A stretch of 64,000 nucleotides of DNA from Pseudomonas sp. PSKL.D1 (lineage in GTDB: Bacteria > Pseudomonadota > Gammaproteobacteria > Pseudomonadales > Pseudomonadaceae). How positions within the stretch are numbered: the first letter of the stretch is position 1; each line of letters opens with the position of its first letter. Of the stretch, positions 17,241 to 26,915 are shown piece by piece. The position numbers and the translations under genes were made by a program. The DNA is taken from assembly GCF_028898945.1 (NCBI RefSeq), contig NZ_CP118607.1, forward strand, positions 310,001 through 374,000, given 5' to 3'. The notes beneath the pieces are model-generated. The model searched no databases, was not told the DNA's origin, and saw nothing but the letters and a program-made list of their open reading frames with translations.

Positions 17241-18113
17241 ATGTCCCAAGAACTCAGCGCCGAACAGATCCAGCAAGCCTTGCAAGGCATTACCATTCCG
17301 CCGCAGCCGCAGATCATGGTCGACCTGCAGTTCGAGCAGTACATGCCCGACCCGGACCTGGAAACGATCGCCAAGCTGATTTCCCAGGACCCGGGCCTGT
17401 CGGGGGCCTTGCTCAAACTGGTCAATTCGCCGCATTTTGGCCTGTCGAACAAGATCGGCTCGATCCAGCGGGCCGTGAATTTGCTGGGCAGCCGTTCGAT
17501 CATCAACCTGATCAACGCCCAGTCGATCAAGGGCGAGATGAGCGATGAGACCATCGTCACCCTCAACCGCTTCTGGGATACCGCCCAGGACGTGGCCATG
17601 ACCTGCCTGACCCTGGCCAAGCGCACCGGCATTCAAGCGGCAGACGAGGCCTATACGCTTGGGTTGTTCCATGATTGCGGCGTGCCGTTGATGCTCAAGC
17701 GCTTCCCCGAGTACATGGATGTGCTGGAAGAAGCTTATGCCAAGGCCAATGCCGAAACCCGTGTGGTTGATACCGAGAACCGTGCCTTCAACACCAATCA
17801 CTCGGTGGTCGGTTACTTCACCGCCAAGTCCTGGCGCTTGCCAGAGCACTTGAGCGCAGCCATTGCCAACCACCACAACGCCTTGGCGATTTTCCGCGAA
17901 GAGTCATCGCGCAATACCCAGAGCCAATTGAAGAACCTGCTGGCCGTACTGAAGATGGCGGAGCACATCTGCGCGTCCTATCGGGTGCTGGGCAATCAGA
18001 GTGTGGACCACGAATGGAACGCCGTCGGGCCACTGGTGCTCGACTACATCGGGTTGTCGGAGTACGACTTCGAAAACCTCAAACAGAACATTCGCGAGCT
18101 GGGCGGGCATTGA
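17241..18113 (+). CDS. HDOD domain protein
   Basis: The 290-residue product has the HDOD hallmark region: LISQDPGLSGALLKLVNSPH, then IGSIQRAVNLLGSRSIINL (residues ~50-100), and a remnant HD-type pattern (LGLFHDCGVPLM). HDOD proteins are non-catalytic relatives of HD phosphohydrolases, often linked to signalling, though the role is rarely known. It ends 3 bases before mutM and likely shares its transcript. No output domain is fused. Confidence 0.85.
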   Translation: MSQELSAEQIQQALQGITIPPQPQIMVDLQFEQYMPDPDLETIAKLISQDPGLSGALLKLVNSPHFGLSNKIGSIQRAVNLLGSRSIINLINAQSIKGEMSDETIVTLNRFWDTAQDVAMTCLTLAKRTGIQAADEAYTLGLFHDCGVPLMLKRFPEYMDVLEEAYAKANAETRVVDTENRAFNTNHSVVGYFTAKSWRLPEHLSAAIANHHNALAIFREESSRNTQSQLKNLLAVLKMAEHICASYRVLGNQSVDHEWNAVGPLVLDYIGLSEYDFENLKQNIRELGGH

Positions 18114-18116
18114 GTC

Positions 18117-18929
18117 ATGCCGGAATTACCTGAAGTCGAAACGACACGGCGCGGCATCGCCCCCCACCTGGAAGGGCAGCGCGTCAGCCGTGTGGTGGTG
18201 CGGGACAGGCGCTTGCGCTGGCCGATTCCTGAAGACCTGGATGTGCGTTTGTCCGGGCAGCGGATTGTCACTGTCGAGCGACGGGCGAAGTACCTGCTTA
18301 TCAATGCCGAGGTGGGCACGCTGATCAGCCACTTGGGAATGTCGGGCAACCTGCGCCTGGTTGAAGTAGGGCTGCCGGCGGCCAAGCATGAGCATGTGGA
18401 CATCGAGCTGGAGTCTGGCTTGATGCTGCGCTACACCGACCCGCGTCGTTTTGGTGCAATGCTTTGGAGCCTTGACCCACTCAACCATGAACTCTTGTTG
18501 CGCCTCGGGCCTGAGCCGCTGACCGACCTGTTTGACGGCGAACGGTTGTTCCAGCTGTCACGCGGACGGGTGATGGCCGTGAAGCCATTTATCATGGACA
18601 ACGCAGTGGTGGTGGGTGTGGGCAATATCTATGCGACCGAGGCGCTGTTTGCTGCGGGGATTGATCCGCGGCGTGAAGCGGGTGGGATTTCCCGGGCTCG
18701 TTATCTGAAGCTGGCCATTGAAATCAAGCGTGTGCTGGCGGCGGCCATTGAGCAGGGCGGCACGACCTTGCGCGATTTCATTGGGGGCGACGGGCAGCCA
18801 GGTTACTTCCAGCAGGAGCTTTTTGTGTATGGCCGGGGTGGCATGCCGTGCAAGCTGTGCGGCACGACCTTACGCGAAGTGAAGCTGGGCCAGCGGGCCA
18901 GCGTGTTTTGCCCGCGCTGTCAGCGTTGA
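18117..18929 (+). CDS. mutM: Formamidopyrimidine-DNA glycosylase
   Basis: The 270-residue base-excision enzyme removes 8-oxoguanine and FaPy lesions and nicks the strand. The N-terminal [14 protein letters not shown] supplies the catalytic Pro2/Glu3. The conserved lysine region (RRAKYLLI), the helix-two-turn-helix ([19 protein letters not shown]) and a C-terminal zinc finger (CKLCGT ... CPRCQ) are all present. The length is standard. It follows the HDOD gene by 3 bases, implying co-transcription. Confidence 0.97.
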   Translation: MPELPEVETTRRGIAPHLEGQRVSRVVVRDRRLRWPIPEDLDVRLSGQRIVTVERRAKYLLINAEVGTLISHLGMSGNLRLVEVGLPAAKHEHVDIELESGLMLRYTDPRRFGAMLWSLDPLNHELLLRLGPEPLTDLFDGERLFQLSRGRVMAVKPFIMDNAVVVGVGNIYATEALFAAGIDPRREAGGISRARYLKLAIEIKRVLAAAIEQGGTTLRDFIGGDGQPGYFQQELFVYGRGGMPCKLCGTTLREVKLGQRASVFCPRCQR

Positions 18930-18942
18930 CTGTGGGGGCCAA

Positions 18943-19004
18943 TCGCGGATGAATCCGCTCCTACAAGACTGGCGCTGATCTTGTAGGAGCGGATTCATCC
19001 GCGA
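18943..19004. repeat. Inverted REP pair (26-bp arms)
   Basis: TCGCGGATGAATCCGCTCCT plus ACAAGA (18943-18968) is exactly mirrored at 18979-19004. It lies between convergent mutM and the ferredoxin gene, where it may end both transcripts. Confidence 0.85.
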
Positions 19005-19030
19005 CACGGGCGAAGCCCGTGCCACGCACC

Positions 19031-19982
<952 letters not shown>

Positions 19983-21581
19983 TCATGCACTCTGTGCCAG
20001 GCGGGTAATCAGGGCATCGGTGAGCTTTGCGCTGATGGCGTACACCGACAGTTGCGGGTTGGCACCGATGCTGGTGGGAAACAGCGAACCATCGTGGATC
20101 GACAAGTTTTCCAGCTGATGATGGCGGCCCAGGCTGTCGCAGACCGCTTGGCGGGGGTCGTCGCCCATAGGACAGCCACCCATCACATGGGCACTGCCAA
20201 GGCGGGTGCGGAACAGCTCCAGGCGCAGGCCGTCGATCATGGCCCGCGCGTTTTCCGGGTTGGCGGCGGGGCTGGCGTCGCTGTGCACGGGCGTGACGTG
20301 CGTGGCCCCGGCAGCAAACTGAATCTGCGCCATGTTGTGATAGGCGCGGCGAAGGCCATCGCGCAGGTAGTCGGTCACCGGGTAATCGAGCACGGGCGAG
20401 CCGTCGCCACGCAATTCCACCGTCCCTCCCTCGCTTTCAGGGTGAAAACCGTCCCGCAGCAGCGCCAGCATGACGTGGGTATGCGGCAGGTCGGCCATGC
20501 GCTGGGCATTTTCGTTGCCAAAGCCGCCCAGCAGGGTGCTGGCAAGGGCCGGGTGCAAGGGTGGCACTTCCAGTTTGTAGCCCACCGGGCCGTCCACGCC
20601 GCCCTGCCACTGGAAATGATCGCTGTAAATTGACTGCGGGGCGCCATAGTACGGATCGATGCGTTCTTCGAAACGTGCTGCGCTGAAGTTGACCAAGTGC
20701 AGGAACGTGCGCTTGCCCAGGCGGCCATGCGGGTCTGGCGCGGCAGAGCGCAGCAGCAGGGCCGGGCTGTTGATGCCGCCACCAGCGAGAATGAAGTGGC
20801 GCGCCTGCACTGAAATTGTCAGGCCAGTGGGCTGAATGCCTTGAGCATCCAGCGCCTGGCATTTCAACAGACTGATGCGTTCACCGTCGTGCTCGAAGCG
20901 TTCAGCGCGGGCCAGGTAAAGCAGCTCACCGCCCTGGTTGAGGGTGGCGGGTATGCGCGTTACCAGCATCGATTGCTTGGCGTTGACCGGGCAGCCCATG
21001 CCGCAGTAACCAAGGTTCCAGCAGCCACGTACGTTGCGTGGGATGACGGCCCAGCGATAGCCCAATTGTTCACAGCCTCGGCGCAGTACGTCGTTGTTGG
21101 CGTTTGGCGGCACAGCCCATGGGGTTATGCCCAGGTCTTGCTCGATACGTTCGAACCAGGGGCGTAGCTCGGTTTCGCTTAAGCCCGCGACGCTGTGAGC
21201 TGAAGCCCAGTGCGAAAGGGTGGGGGTTGGGGTGCGAAAGCTTGAGGTCCAGTTGACCAGCGTGGTACCGCCCACGGCCCGGCCCTGGAGGATCGTGATG
21301 GCGCCATCCTTACTCATTCTGCCCAGGCCCTCCTGATACAGGCTGGCATACGCCTCGTTTTCCAACAGGTGGAAGTCGCTGCTGGTCTTCAAGGGGCCTT
21401 CTTCGATCAGCAGCACTTTGAAGCCCGCGGCGCTGAGCATCTGAGCGCTGGTAGCACCGCCTGCGCCGCTGCCAATCACGGCGATATCGGCCTGCAGCGT
21501 GAGGTCTTGCTCCAGTCTGGAGCCATCGTAGGTAATCCAGCCGCGTTCGAGGCCTTGGCGAAACGGGTCGGTCACAGGCAT
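19983..21581 (-). CDS. GMC family oxidoreductase (FAD-dependent alcohol dehydrogenase)
   Basis: The 532-residue product has an FAD-binding GSGAGGATSAQMLSAAGFKV near residue 38, GRAVGGTTLVNW near 100 and HFILAGGGINSPALLL near 270. The C-terminal GMC signature (GSAHVMGGCPMGDDP, NLSIHDGSLFPTSIGANPQL) holds the expected catalytic His/Asn region. No signal peptide is visible. It is the last gene of an operon with a Tat-exported small protein and an aldehyde dehydrogenase, so it probably oxidises an alcohol to the aldehyde used by the dehydrogenase. The substrate is unknown. Confidence 0.88.
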   Translation of the reverse strand: MPVTDPFRQGLERGWITYDGSRLEQDLTLQADIAVIGSGAGGATSAQMLSAAGFKVLLIEEGPLKTSSDFHLLENEAYASLYQEGLGRMSKDGAITILQGRAVGGTTLVNWTSSFRTPTPTLSHWASAHSVAGLSETELRPWFERIEQDLGITPWAVPPNANNDVLRRGCEQLGYRWAVIPRNVRGCWNLGYCGMGCPVNAKQSMLVTRIPATLNQGGELLYLARAERFEHDGERISLLKCQALDAQGIQPTGLTISVQARHFILAGGGINSPALLLRSAAPDPHGRLGKRTFLHLVNFSAARFEERIDPYYGAPQSIYSDHFQWQGGVDGPVGYKLEVPPLHPALASTLLGGFGNENAQRMADLPHTHVMLALLRDGFHPESEGGTVELRGDGSPVLDYPVTDYLRDGLRRAYHNMAQIQFAAGATHVTPVHSDASPAANPENARAMIDGLRLELFRTRLGSAHVMGGCPMGDDPRQAVCDSLGRHHQLENLSIHDGSLFPTSIGANPQLSVYAISAKLTDALITRLAQSA

Positions 21582-21605
21582 TGAAAGTGCTCTTGTTGTT
21601 GTCGG

Positions 21606-22091
21606 TCAGATCTTGGGTGGGCCGGGATATCCGCAGGCAGCCCAAGCTTGCGGGCGTTCGTACCAGCTCATCTGCAGCAATTGCAGCAATGATGCATGGC
21701 CCATCCGCAGAAGGTTCAGCGAGCTGTCCTGCCAGCGCTGCAGAAAGGCAGCGATCTGCCCAGGCCGTGCCTGCTGCCATGCACCCCAGACGCCGGTCAA
21801 AGGCCCTCGGGTGAGCGGCAGGCTCAGCACATCCAGCAGTTGCCGGGTGAGTTTGAGCATCTCGGGCGACAGCGCTGCCAGTTTGTTGTCGAGGCTTTGC
21901 AACACAAGGTCTTCCTTGGCCGACGTGCCGGCCAGCACCACGGGGATGAGCGCCTGCAATACCGGCAAGTCATCGTCGCGCAGCACGCGGTAACCGGTGG
22001 CAGGCGTTTGAGCGGTACAGTCCACCAGGCTGGCACCTGCAAGAAAGACACTGGCACCCAGGCTGAAGCGCAGCAGATCGCGACGGTGCAT
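21606..22091 (-). CDS. Tat-signal small protein, probable partner of the GMC oxidoreductase
   Basis: The product is 161 residues from the ATG at 22091. It opens with a twin-arginine signal (MHRRDLLRFSLGASVFLAGA), so it is likely exported folded by Tat. The rest is helical (VLQALIPVVLAG, WGAWQQARPGQIAAFLQRW) and ends YERPQAWAACGYPGPPKI. This resembles the small accessory subunits encoded next to GMC-type dehydrogenases, which help export or maturation of the catalytic subunit. It lies 24 bases from the GMC gene and 10 bases after the aldehyde dehydrogenase gene. Confidence 0.7.
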   Translation of the reverse strand: MHRRDLLRFSLGASVFLAGASLVDCTAQTPATGYRVLRDDDLPVLQALIPVVLAGTSAKEDLVLQSLDNKLAALSPEMLKLTRQLLDVLSLPLTRGPLTGVWGAWQQARPGQIAAFLQRWQDSSLNLLRMGHASLLQLLQMSWYERPQAWAACGYPGPPKI

Positions 22092-22101
22092 GGTCGGCCC
22101 C

Positions 22102-23532
22102 TCAGCGGATGAACAGTTTGTAGACCAGGCGTTGCAAGGCCTTGCCATAGGGCGGGTAGATCAGCCGGGCGGCGTTGATGCGCTGTTTGGCGAGCACGGC
22201 CTTGGCCTTGCTGAAGGTCAGGAAACCTTCATGGCCATGGTAGTGCCCCATGCCTGACGGGCCGATGCCGCCGAATGGCAGGTCGTCCTGGGCAACATGC
22301 AACAGCGTATCGTTCAGGCACACACCGCCCGAATGGCTGTGGCGCAGCACATGTGCCTGCTCGGCACGGTCGTAGCCGAAGTAATACAAAGCCAACGGAC
22401 GTGGGCGCTGGTTGATGTAGGCCAGGGCGCCATCAAGCGTGTCATACGGTACCAAGGGCAGCAGCGGGCCGAAAATTTCGTCCTGCATTACCAGCATGTC
22501 GTCATTCACTCCGGTGAGCAGATGCGGTGGCAGCCGCCGGCCCTGGCGGTTTTCGCTGGCATAAAGGTCGATTACATCAGCGCCTTTGTCCGCAGCGTCT
22601 TCCAGCAAGTGTTGCAGCCGTTGCTGTTGCCTGGCGTTGATGATCGCGCTGTAGTCAGGGTTGTCGGCGATGCGCGGGAACATGCGGTGGACGGCACGTT
22701 GGTAGGCATCGCTGAACGCGCCCAGGCGGTCGCGAGGCACCAGCACGTAATCGGGGGCGACGCAGGTCTGGCCGGCATTGAGGGTTTTGCCGAAGGCAAT
22801 GCGCTCGGCTGCGCTGTCCAGCGGTACGCTCGCCGAGACAATGGCTGGCGACTTGCCACCCAGTTCCAGGGTCACGGGTGTCAGGTTTTGCGCCGCAGCC
22901 AGCATGACCTGGCGACCGACGCTGGTGGCGCCGGTGAACAGCAGGTGATCGAACGGTAGCCGGGCGAAGGCCTGGCCAACTTCCACTTCACCCAGTACTA
23001 CATTTACCAAGTCTTGAGGGAACACCCTTTCTAGCATCGCCTTCAATACAAAGCCGGTGGCGGGCGTGGCCTCACTGAGCTTGAGCATGACCCGGTTGCC
23101 GGCAGCCAATGCGCAGGTCAGCGGGCCGATGGCGAGAAACAGTGGGTAGTTCCACGGCACGATGATGCCCACCACACCCAGCGGCTGATACTCCACGCGG
23201 GCGCTGGCCGGCTGGAAGGCCAGGCCGACGGCCCGTCTGGCAGGGCGCATCCAGCGCCGCAGGTGGCGTTCCGCGTGTCGGATGCCTTGAATCGAGGGCA
23301 TCAGCTCGGCCAGCAGGGTTTCATCGGCGCTGCGGCCGCCGAAGTCAGCGTCAATGGCTTCGATCAGCCGCTGTTGACCTTCCAGCAGTGCCTCACGCAG
23401 GCTTTTCAGCCATTGCTGCCGTTGTGCCGCCGGTGGCATGGGGTTGCCGGCAAAAGCCCCGCGTTGGGCGGCGAACGCGGCGGTCAGGTCGATGTCGGAA
23501 CGCGCAGGTGGCACGGCGAGGTTCGAATTCAC
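22102..23532 (-). CDS. calB: Coniferyl-aldehyde-dehydrogenase-type aldehyde dehydrogenase
   Basis: The 476-residue product is a full-length NAD(P)-dependent aldehyde dehydrogenase. Motifs include VGIIVPWNYPLFLAIGPL, LFTGATSVGRQVM, the general-base region LELGGKSPAIV and the catalytic-cysteine stretch NAGQTCVAPDYVL. The FGPLLPLV and PFGGIGPSGMGHYHG motifs match the CalB-type branch. It starts the operon with the Tat protein and GMC gene, divergent from a TetR gene. The probable role is to oxidise the aldehyde made by the GMC enzyme; whether that is coniferyl aldehyde cannot be told from sequence. Confidence 0.85.
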   Translation of the reverse strand: MNSNLAVPPARSDIDLTAAFAAQRGAFAGNPMPPAAQRQQWLKSLREALLEGQQRLIEAIDADFGGRSADETLLAELMPSIQGIRHAERHLRRWMRPARRAVGLAFQPASARVEYQPLGVVGIIVPWNYPLFLAIGPLTCALAAGNRVMLKLSEATPATGFVLKAMLERVFPQDLVNVVLGEVEVGQAFARLPFDHLLFTGATSVGRQVMLAAAQNLTPVTLELGGKSPAIVSASVPLDSAAERIAFGKTLNAGQTCVAPDYVLVPRDRLGAFSDAYQRAVHRMFPRIADNPDYSAIINARQQQRLQHLLEDAADKGADVIDLYASENRQGRRLPPHLLTGVNDDMLVMQDEIFGPLLPLVPYDTLDGALAYINQRPRPLALYYFGYDRAEQAHVLRHSHSGGVCLNDTLLHVAQDDLPFGGIGPSGMGHYHGHEGFLTFSKAKAVLAKQRINAARLIYPPYGKALQRLVYKLFIR

Positions 23533-23558
23533 GGCGGTTTTCCGTGTGGGCTGGAATG

Positions 23559-23578
23559 ACTAGAGCATATACTCTAGT
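23559..23578. promoter_or_regulatory. Palindromic operator candidate for the TetR regulator
   Basis: ACTAGAG-CATATA-CTCTAGT is a perfect 7-bp inverted repeat with a 6-base AT-rich spacer. It lies 27 bases upstream of calB and about 100 bases before the TetR start. Position and symmetry fit a TetR-dimer operator controlling both divergent genes. Confidence 0.6.
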
Positions 23579-23682
23579 TTGTACCATGGTGCTACTTTTT
23601 CTGCCCGGCCAGACGGTGCATTCGCCGCGTATTACACCGTAAGATGAGCCATTACACACAGCCTGCAGACTGGGAGCTGAGC

Positions 23683-24348
23683 ATGGCCCCGCGCATCAAG
23701 ACCCGAGAGCGCATCGTGCAGAGCAGCCTTGAGCTGTTCAATCAACAGGGCGAACGTTGCGTCAGTACCAATCACATCGCCGCGTACATGGAAATTTCGC
23801 CCGGCAACCTCTACTACCACTTCCCCAACAAGCAGGCGATTATCGCTGTGCTGTTCAGCCAGTACGAAGAGCTGGTGGATAGCTTCCTGCGCCCGCCGCA
23901 AGGGCGCGCAGCCACGGTGGAAGACAAACGCTTCTACCTCAAGGCCTTGCTCGCCGCGATGTGGAACTACCGTTTTCTGCACCGTGATCTTGAGCACCTG
24001 CTGGAGAGCGACCCCGAGTTGGCAGCCCGCTATCGGCGCTTTTCCGAGCGCTGCCTGCATCAGGCACAGGCGATCTACCGCGGATTTGTCGATGCCGGCA
24101 TCCTCGCCATGGAGCCAGCGCAGATCGAGTCGCTGACTATCAATGCCTGGATCGTGCTGACCTCTTGGGTACGTTTTCTCAGCACCACGCGCGAACATTC
24201 TGCGCACTTGGGTGAAGAAGCCTTCATGCGGGGCGTTTATCAGGTACTGGTGCTGGAGCTGGGTTACGTCACTGGCAAAGCCCGCAGCGCCGTGGATGCC
24301 CTGTGCCAGGAATTTCATGTTCCGTTCAATCAGGCCTTGGCCCATTAG
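23683..24348 (+). CDS. TetR family transcriptional regulator
   Basis: The product is 221 residues from the ATG at 23683, chosen because GGGAG precedes it; an ATG at 23644 in frame would add 13 residues. The N-terminal helix-turn-helix (KTRERIVQSSLELFNQQG, then ISPGNLYYHFPNKQAI) is typical TetR. The C-terminal half is helical, with a DUF-type region (LLAAMWNYRFLHRDLEHLLE) found in several fatty-acid and aldehyde regulators. It is divergent from the calB-Tat-GMC operon with a palindrome between, and is probably its repressor. Confidence 0.88.
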   Translation: MAPRIKTRERIVQSSLELFNQQGERCVSTNHIAAYMEISPGNLYYHFPNKQAIIAVLFSQYEELVDSFLRPPQGRAATVEDKRFYLKALLAAMWNYRFLHRDLEHLLESDPELAARYRRFSERCLHQAQAIYRGFVDAGILAMEPAQIESLTINAWIVLTSWVRFLSTTREHSAHLGEEAFMRGVYQVLVLELGYVTGKARSAVDALCQEFHVPFNQALAH

Positions 24349-24383
24349 GCCAGGGCCCTTGTGCCATCGATCAGGAGATTGTC

Positions 24384-25238
24384 ATGCCCCTTGCGCCATT
24401 GATCACCCCACAGCAGTTGGCCGAGCGCCTGGACTCGCCCGCGTTGGTGATCCTCGACTGTCGTTTTGCCTTGGAGGATGTGGATTACGGCCAACGCAGC
24501 TATGCCCAGGGGCATATCGCCGGAGCGCACTTTGCCGACTTGGAGCGCGACCTGAGCAGCCCGGTGAACAAGGGCAAGACCGGGCGCCACCCGCTGCCCG
24601 ACCCGCAGCGGCTGGCCGCACGTTTGCGCGAATGGGGCATGAACAACGACAGTGAAGTGGTGCTTTACGACGATGGCCCTGGCGCTTTCGCTGCCCGTGC
24701 GTGGTGGCTGCTGGCGTGGCTGGGCAAACGCAGCAACGTGGCCATCCTGGATGGTGGCCTGAAAGCCTGGCACGCCGCCCATCTGCCGCTGAGCCTGGAT
24801 GCACCACCCAAGCGTGAAGGCTCGTTCACCGGAGAGCCGGATGCCAGCCTGCTGATTGACGCCAAGCACCTGGCCAACCGCCTTGGCGATCCGCAAATGA
24901 CCTTGATCGATGCGCGCGCCTTGCCACGCTTCAGGGGTGAAGTGGAGCCCATCGACCCCATAGCCGGGCATATTCCGGGTGCGCAATGCGCCGCGTTTAC
25001 CGACAACCTGGACGCCGACGGGCGTTTTCTGGCACCACAGCTGCTCAAGCAACGCTTCGCCGACAAACTTGCCGGTCGGTCGCCGGAGCATCTGGTGGCC
25101 TACTGTGGTTCGGGCGTGACGGCGTGCCATAACCTGTTTGCCCTGGCATTGGCTGGCTATCCACTCGGTAAGCTGTATGCCGGGTCGTGGAGTGAGTGGA
25201 TCAACGACCCCCGGCACGGTGTAGCGACGGGCGAGTAG
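24384..25238 (+). CDS. sseA: 3-mercaptopyruvate sulfurtransferase (rhodanese)
   Basis: The product is 284 residues from the ATG at 24384 with AGGAG ahead; the open frame upstream is not used. Two rhodanese domains are present: an inactive N-terminal one (LVILDCRFALED ... GHIAGAHFADLE) and an active C-terminal one with the catalytic loop YCGSGVTACHN near residue 240. The CGSGVTA loop matches SseA-type mercaptopyruvate sulfurtransferases rather than thiosulfate sulfurtransferases (CRxGxR/T loops). It makes persulfide for cyanide or thiol metabolism in the cytoplasm. Confidence 0.9.
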   Translation: MPLAPLITPQQLAERLDSPALVILDCRFALEDVDYGQRSYAQGHIAGAHFADLERDLSSPVNKGKTGRHPLPDPQRLAARLREWGMNNDSEVVLYDDGPGAFAARAWWLLAWLGKRSNVAILDGGLKAWHAAHLPLSLDAPPKREGSFTGEPDASLLIDAKHLANRLGDPQMTLIDARALPRFRGEVEPIDPIAGHIPGAQCAAFTDNLDADGRFLAPQLLKQRFADKLAGRSPEHLVAYCGSGVTACHNLFALALAGYPLGKLYAGSWSEWINDPRHGVATGE

Positions 25239-25241
25239 TGT

Positions 25242-26231
25242 TCAGCCCTCGATCAGCCACTGCGGAATCCGCCGTTCCAGGTAGTACCCCGGGTTTCGCA
25301 GGCTGCCGTCGACAAACCCCACATGCCCGCCGTGGCTCTGCAGCTCGAAATGCGTCTGCGGCGCCAGCTCGCTGGCGGTGGGCAGGCTGCCGATGCTGAC
25401 GAACGGGTCGTCGACCGCGTGGATGATCAGCGTCGGCGTGCGATTTTCGCCCAGGAAAAAACGGCTGGATGACCGACGATAGTAATCGTGAACGTCCTTG
25501 AAACCATTGAGTGGTGCCGTCACCTTGCCATCGAAATCCCAGAAGGTGCGCAGGTTGCGCAGCGGCCCCAGGCGATCAATGGCGGCCAGGCTGTCGTGAT
25601 GGCCTTGGGTTTGAAAATGCTTCTGTTTCGACTGCACATAGGCCAGCATCTCGCGCATGAAATGCGCCTGATAGACCTTGGAAAACCCCTGGCCGATACG
25701 GTCGGCACACTGGTCCAGGCGGAACGGCACCGAAACGGCTACGGCCGCCTCAAGCTGGCTGGACGCGCCACTTTCACCCAAGTATTTGAGCAGCACGTTA
25801 CCGCCCAGCGAATAGCCCACGGCATACAGCGGTGCCAATGGCCGCTGGGCACGCAGGTGGGCGACGATTTCGGCCAGGTCTTCGCTGGCGCCGGAATGGT
25901 AGCTGCGCGCCAACAGGTTTGGCTCGCCTGAGCATCCGCGCCAGTTCACCGCCACGCTGGCCCAGCCACGGCTTTGCAGCGCCAATTGCAGGCCTTTCAC
26001 ATACGGTGAGTGGGAAGAGCCGGTCAGGCCATGCAGCACCAGCACCAGCGGTGCGTGAGGCTGGTGCGGCCCATGCCAGTCCAGGTCAAGAAAGTCGCCA
26101 TCGGCCAGCCACAGGCGCTCCCGGTTGCGTTCAAGCGCAGGCAGTTTTCGCCAAAGTGGGCCCCACAGGGTCTGCAAGTGGGGGTTGGAGAGGCCGATGG
26201 CCGGGCGGAACGTAGCGGTGAGGCTGGGCAT
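25242..26231 (-). CDS. YheT-family alpha/beta hydrolase
   Basis: The 329-residue product has the alpha/beta-hydrolase core: oxyanion region LVLHGLTGSSHSPY near residue 65, nucleophile elbow GYSLGGNVLLKYLGE near 140, acid HAVDDPFV near 270 and the last histidine in SHGGHVGFV near 300. N-terminal NPHLQTLWGP is characteristic of the YheT/ABHD1-3 esterase group. Substrate is unknown. It converges on sseA with almost no gap. Confidence 0.87.
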   Translation of the reverse strand: MPSLTATFRPAIGLSNPHLQTLWGPLWRKLPALERNRERLWLADGDFLDLDWHGPHQPHAPLVLVLHGLTGSSHSPYVKGLQLALQSRGWASVAVNWRGCSGEPNLLARSYHSGASEDLAEIVAHLRAQRPLAPLYAVGYSLGGNVLLKYLGESGASSQLEAAVAVSVPFRLDQCADRIGQGFSKVYQAHFMREMLAYVQSKQKHFQTQGHHDSLAAIDRLGPLRNLRTFWDFDGKVTAPLNGFKDVHDYYRRSSSRFFLGENRTPTLIIHAVDDPFVSIGSLPTASELAPQTHFELQSHGGHVGFVDGSLRNPGYYLERRIPQWLIEG

Positions 26232-26312
26232 GCTGGGCGACTCGTGTTGTGCCTGCCTAGAGTGCCATGAAACACCGCTACTGTATGTGCGCTATTGGTC
26301 TGCCAAGTAGCC

Positions 26313-26915
26313 TTAGCCCCTTTGCCAAAGTGCGTAATGTACCTGACCGGTCTTTTTCTCGCGGTGCAGGCGCCAATTGCCCGGCATTTGCAACGTGGAG
26401 GGTGCGGCTTCGCTCTCGGTGTAAACCCAGGCCTGTTCACGTAGCCATTGGTTTTGCTCCAGCAGGTTGCAGGTGTTGGCCAGCAAGTCCTGGTGGAAGG
26501 GAGGATCGAGAAATACCACGTCGAACTGCTGCTTGGCTGGGTTTTGCAGGTAACGCAAGGCATCGGTTTGCAGAATCTGGCCACGCGGGCAGCGCAAAAG
26601 CTCAAGGTTGTTCTTCAGGTTGCTGATTGCCGCCGGGTTGCTGTCCAGCGCCACGGCATCCTCAGCCCCGCGAGACAGCGCTTCAAGCACCAGTGCGCCG
26701 CTGCCAGTGAACGCATCCAGCACTCGCGCACCTTCGATGTAGGGTGCCAGCCAGTTGAATAGCGTTTCGCGCACGCGGTCGGGCGTGGGGCGCAAGCCCT
26801 CGCCCTCCGGTACCGCCAGGCGACGGCTGCGCCACTCGCCGGCGATGATGCGCAGGTGGCCCTGGCCCTTGCTTTGGCCCTGTTGCGGGCGGGCTGGAGG
26901 GGTGGATCTAGGCAT
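26313..26915 (-). CDS. rsmD: 16S rRNA (guanine-N2-)-methyltransferase RsmD
   Basis: The 200-residue enzyme methylates G966 of 16S rRNA. LRIIAGEWRSRRLAVP at the N-terminus, RVRETLFNWL, the SAM-binding VLDAFTGSGALVLEALSRGA and the catalytic FLDPPFHQDLL are all typical. Its ATG overlaps the stop of the preceding M16 gene (TAATG), so it is translated as the third gene of that operon. In many bacteria rsmD lies next to ftsY, as it does here. Confidence 0.93.
   Translation of the reverse strand: MPRSTPPARPQQGQSKGQGHLRIIAGEWRSRRLAVPEGEGLRPTPDRVRETLFNWLAPYIEGARVLDAFTGSGALVLEALSRGAEDAVALDSNPAAISNLKNNLELLRCPRGQILQTDALRYLQNPAKQQFDVVFLDPPFHQDLLANTCNLLEQNQWLREQAWVYTESEAAPSTLQMPGNWRLHREKKTGQVHYALWQRG

Noticed and set aside
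17117..17632. N-terminal extension of rlmI
   Set aside because: Antisense to the HDOD gene; RlmI's standard N-terminus begins at 17116.
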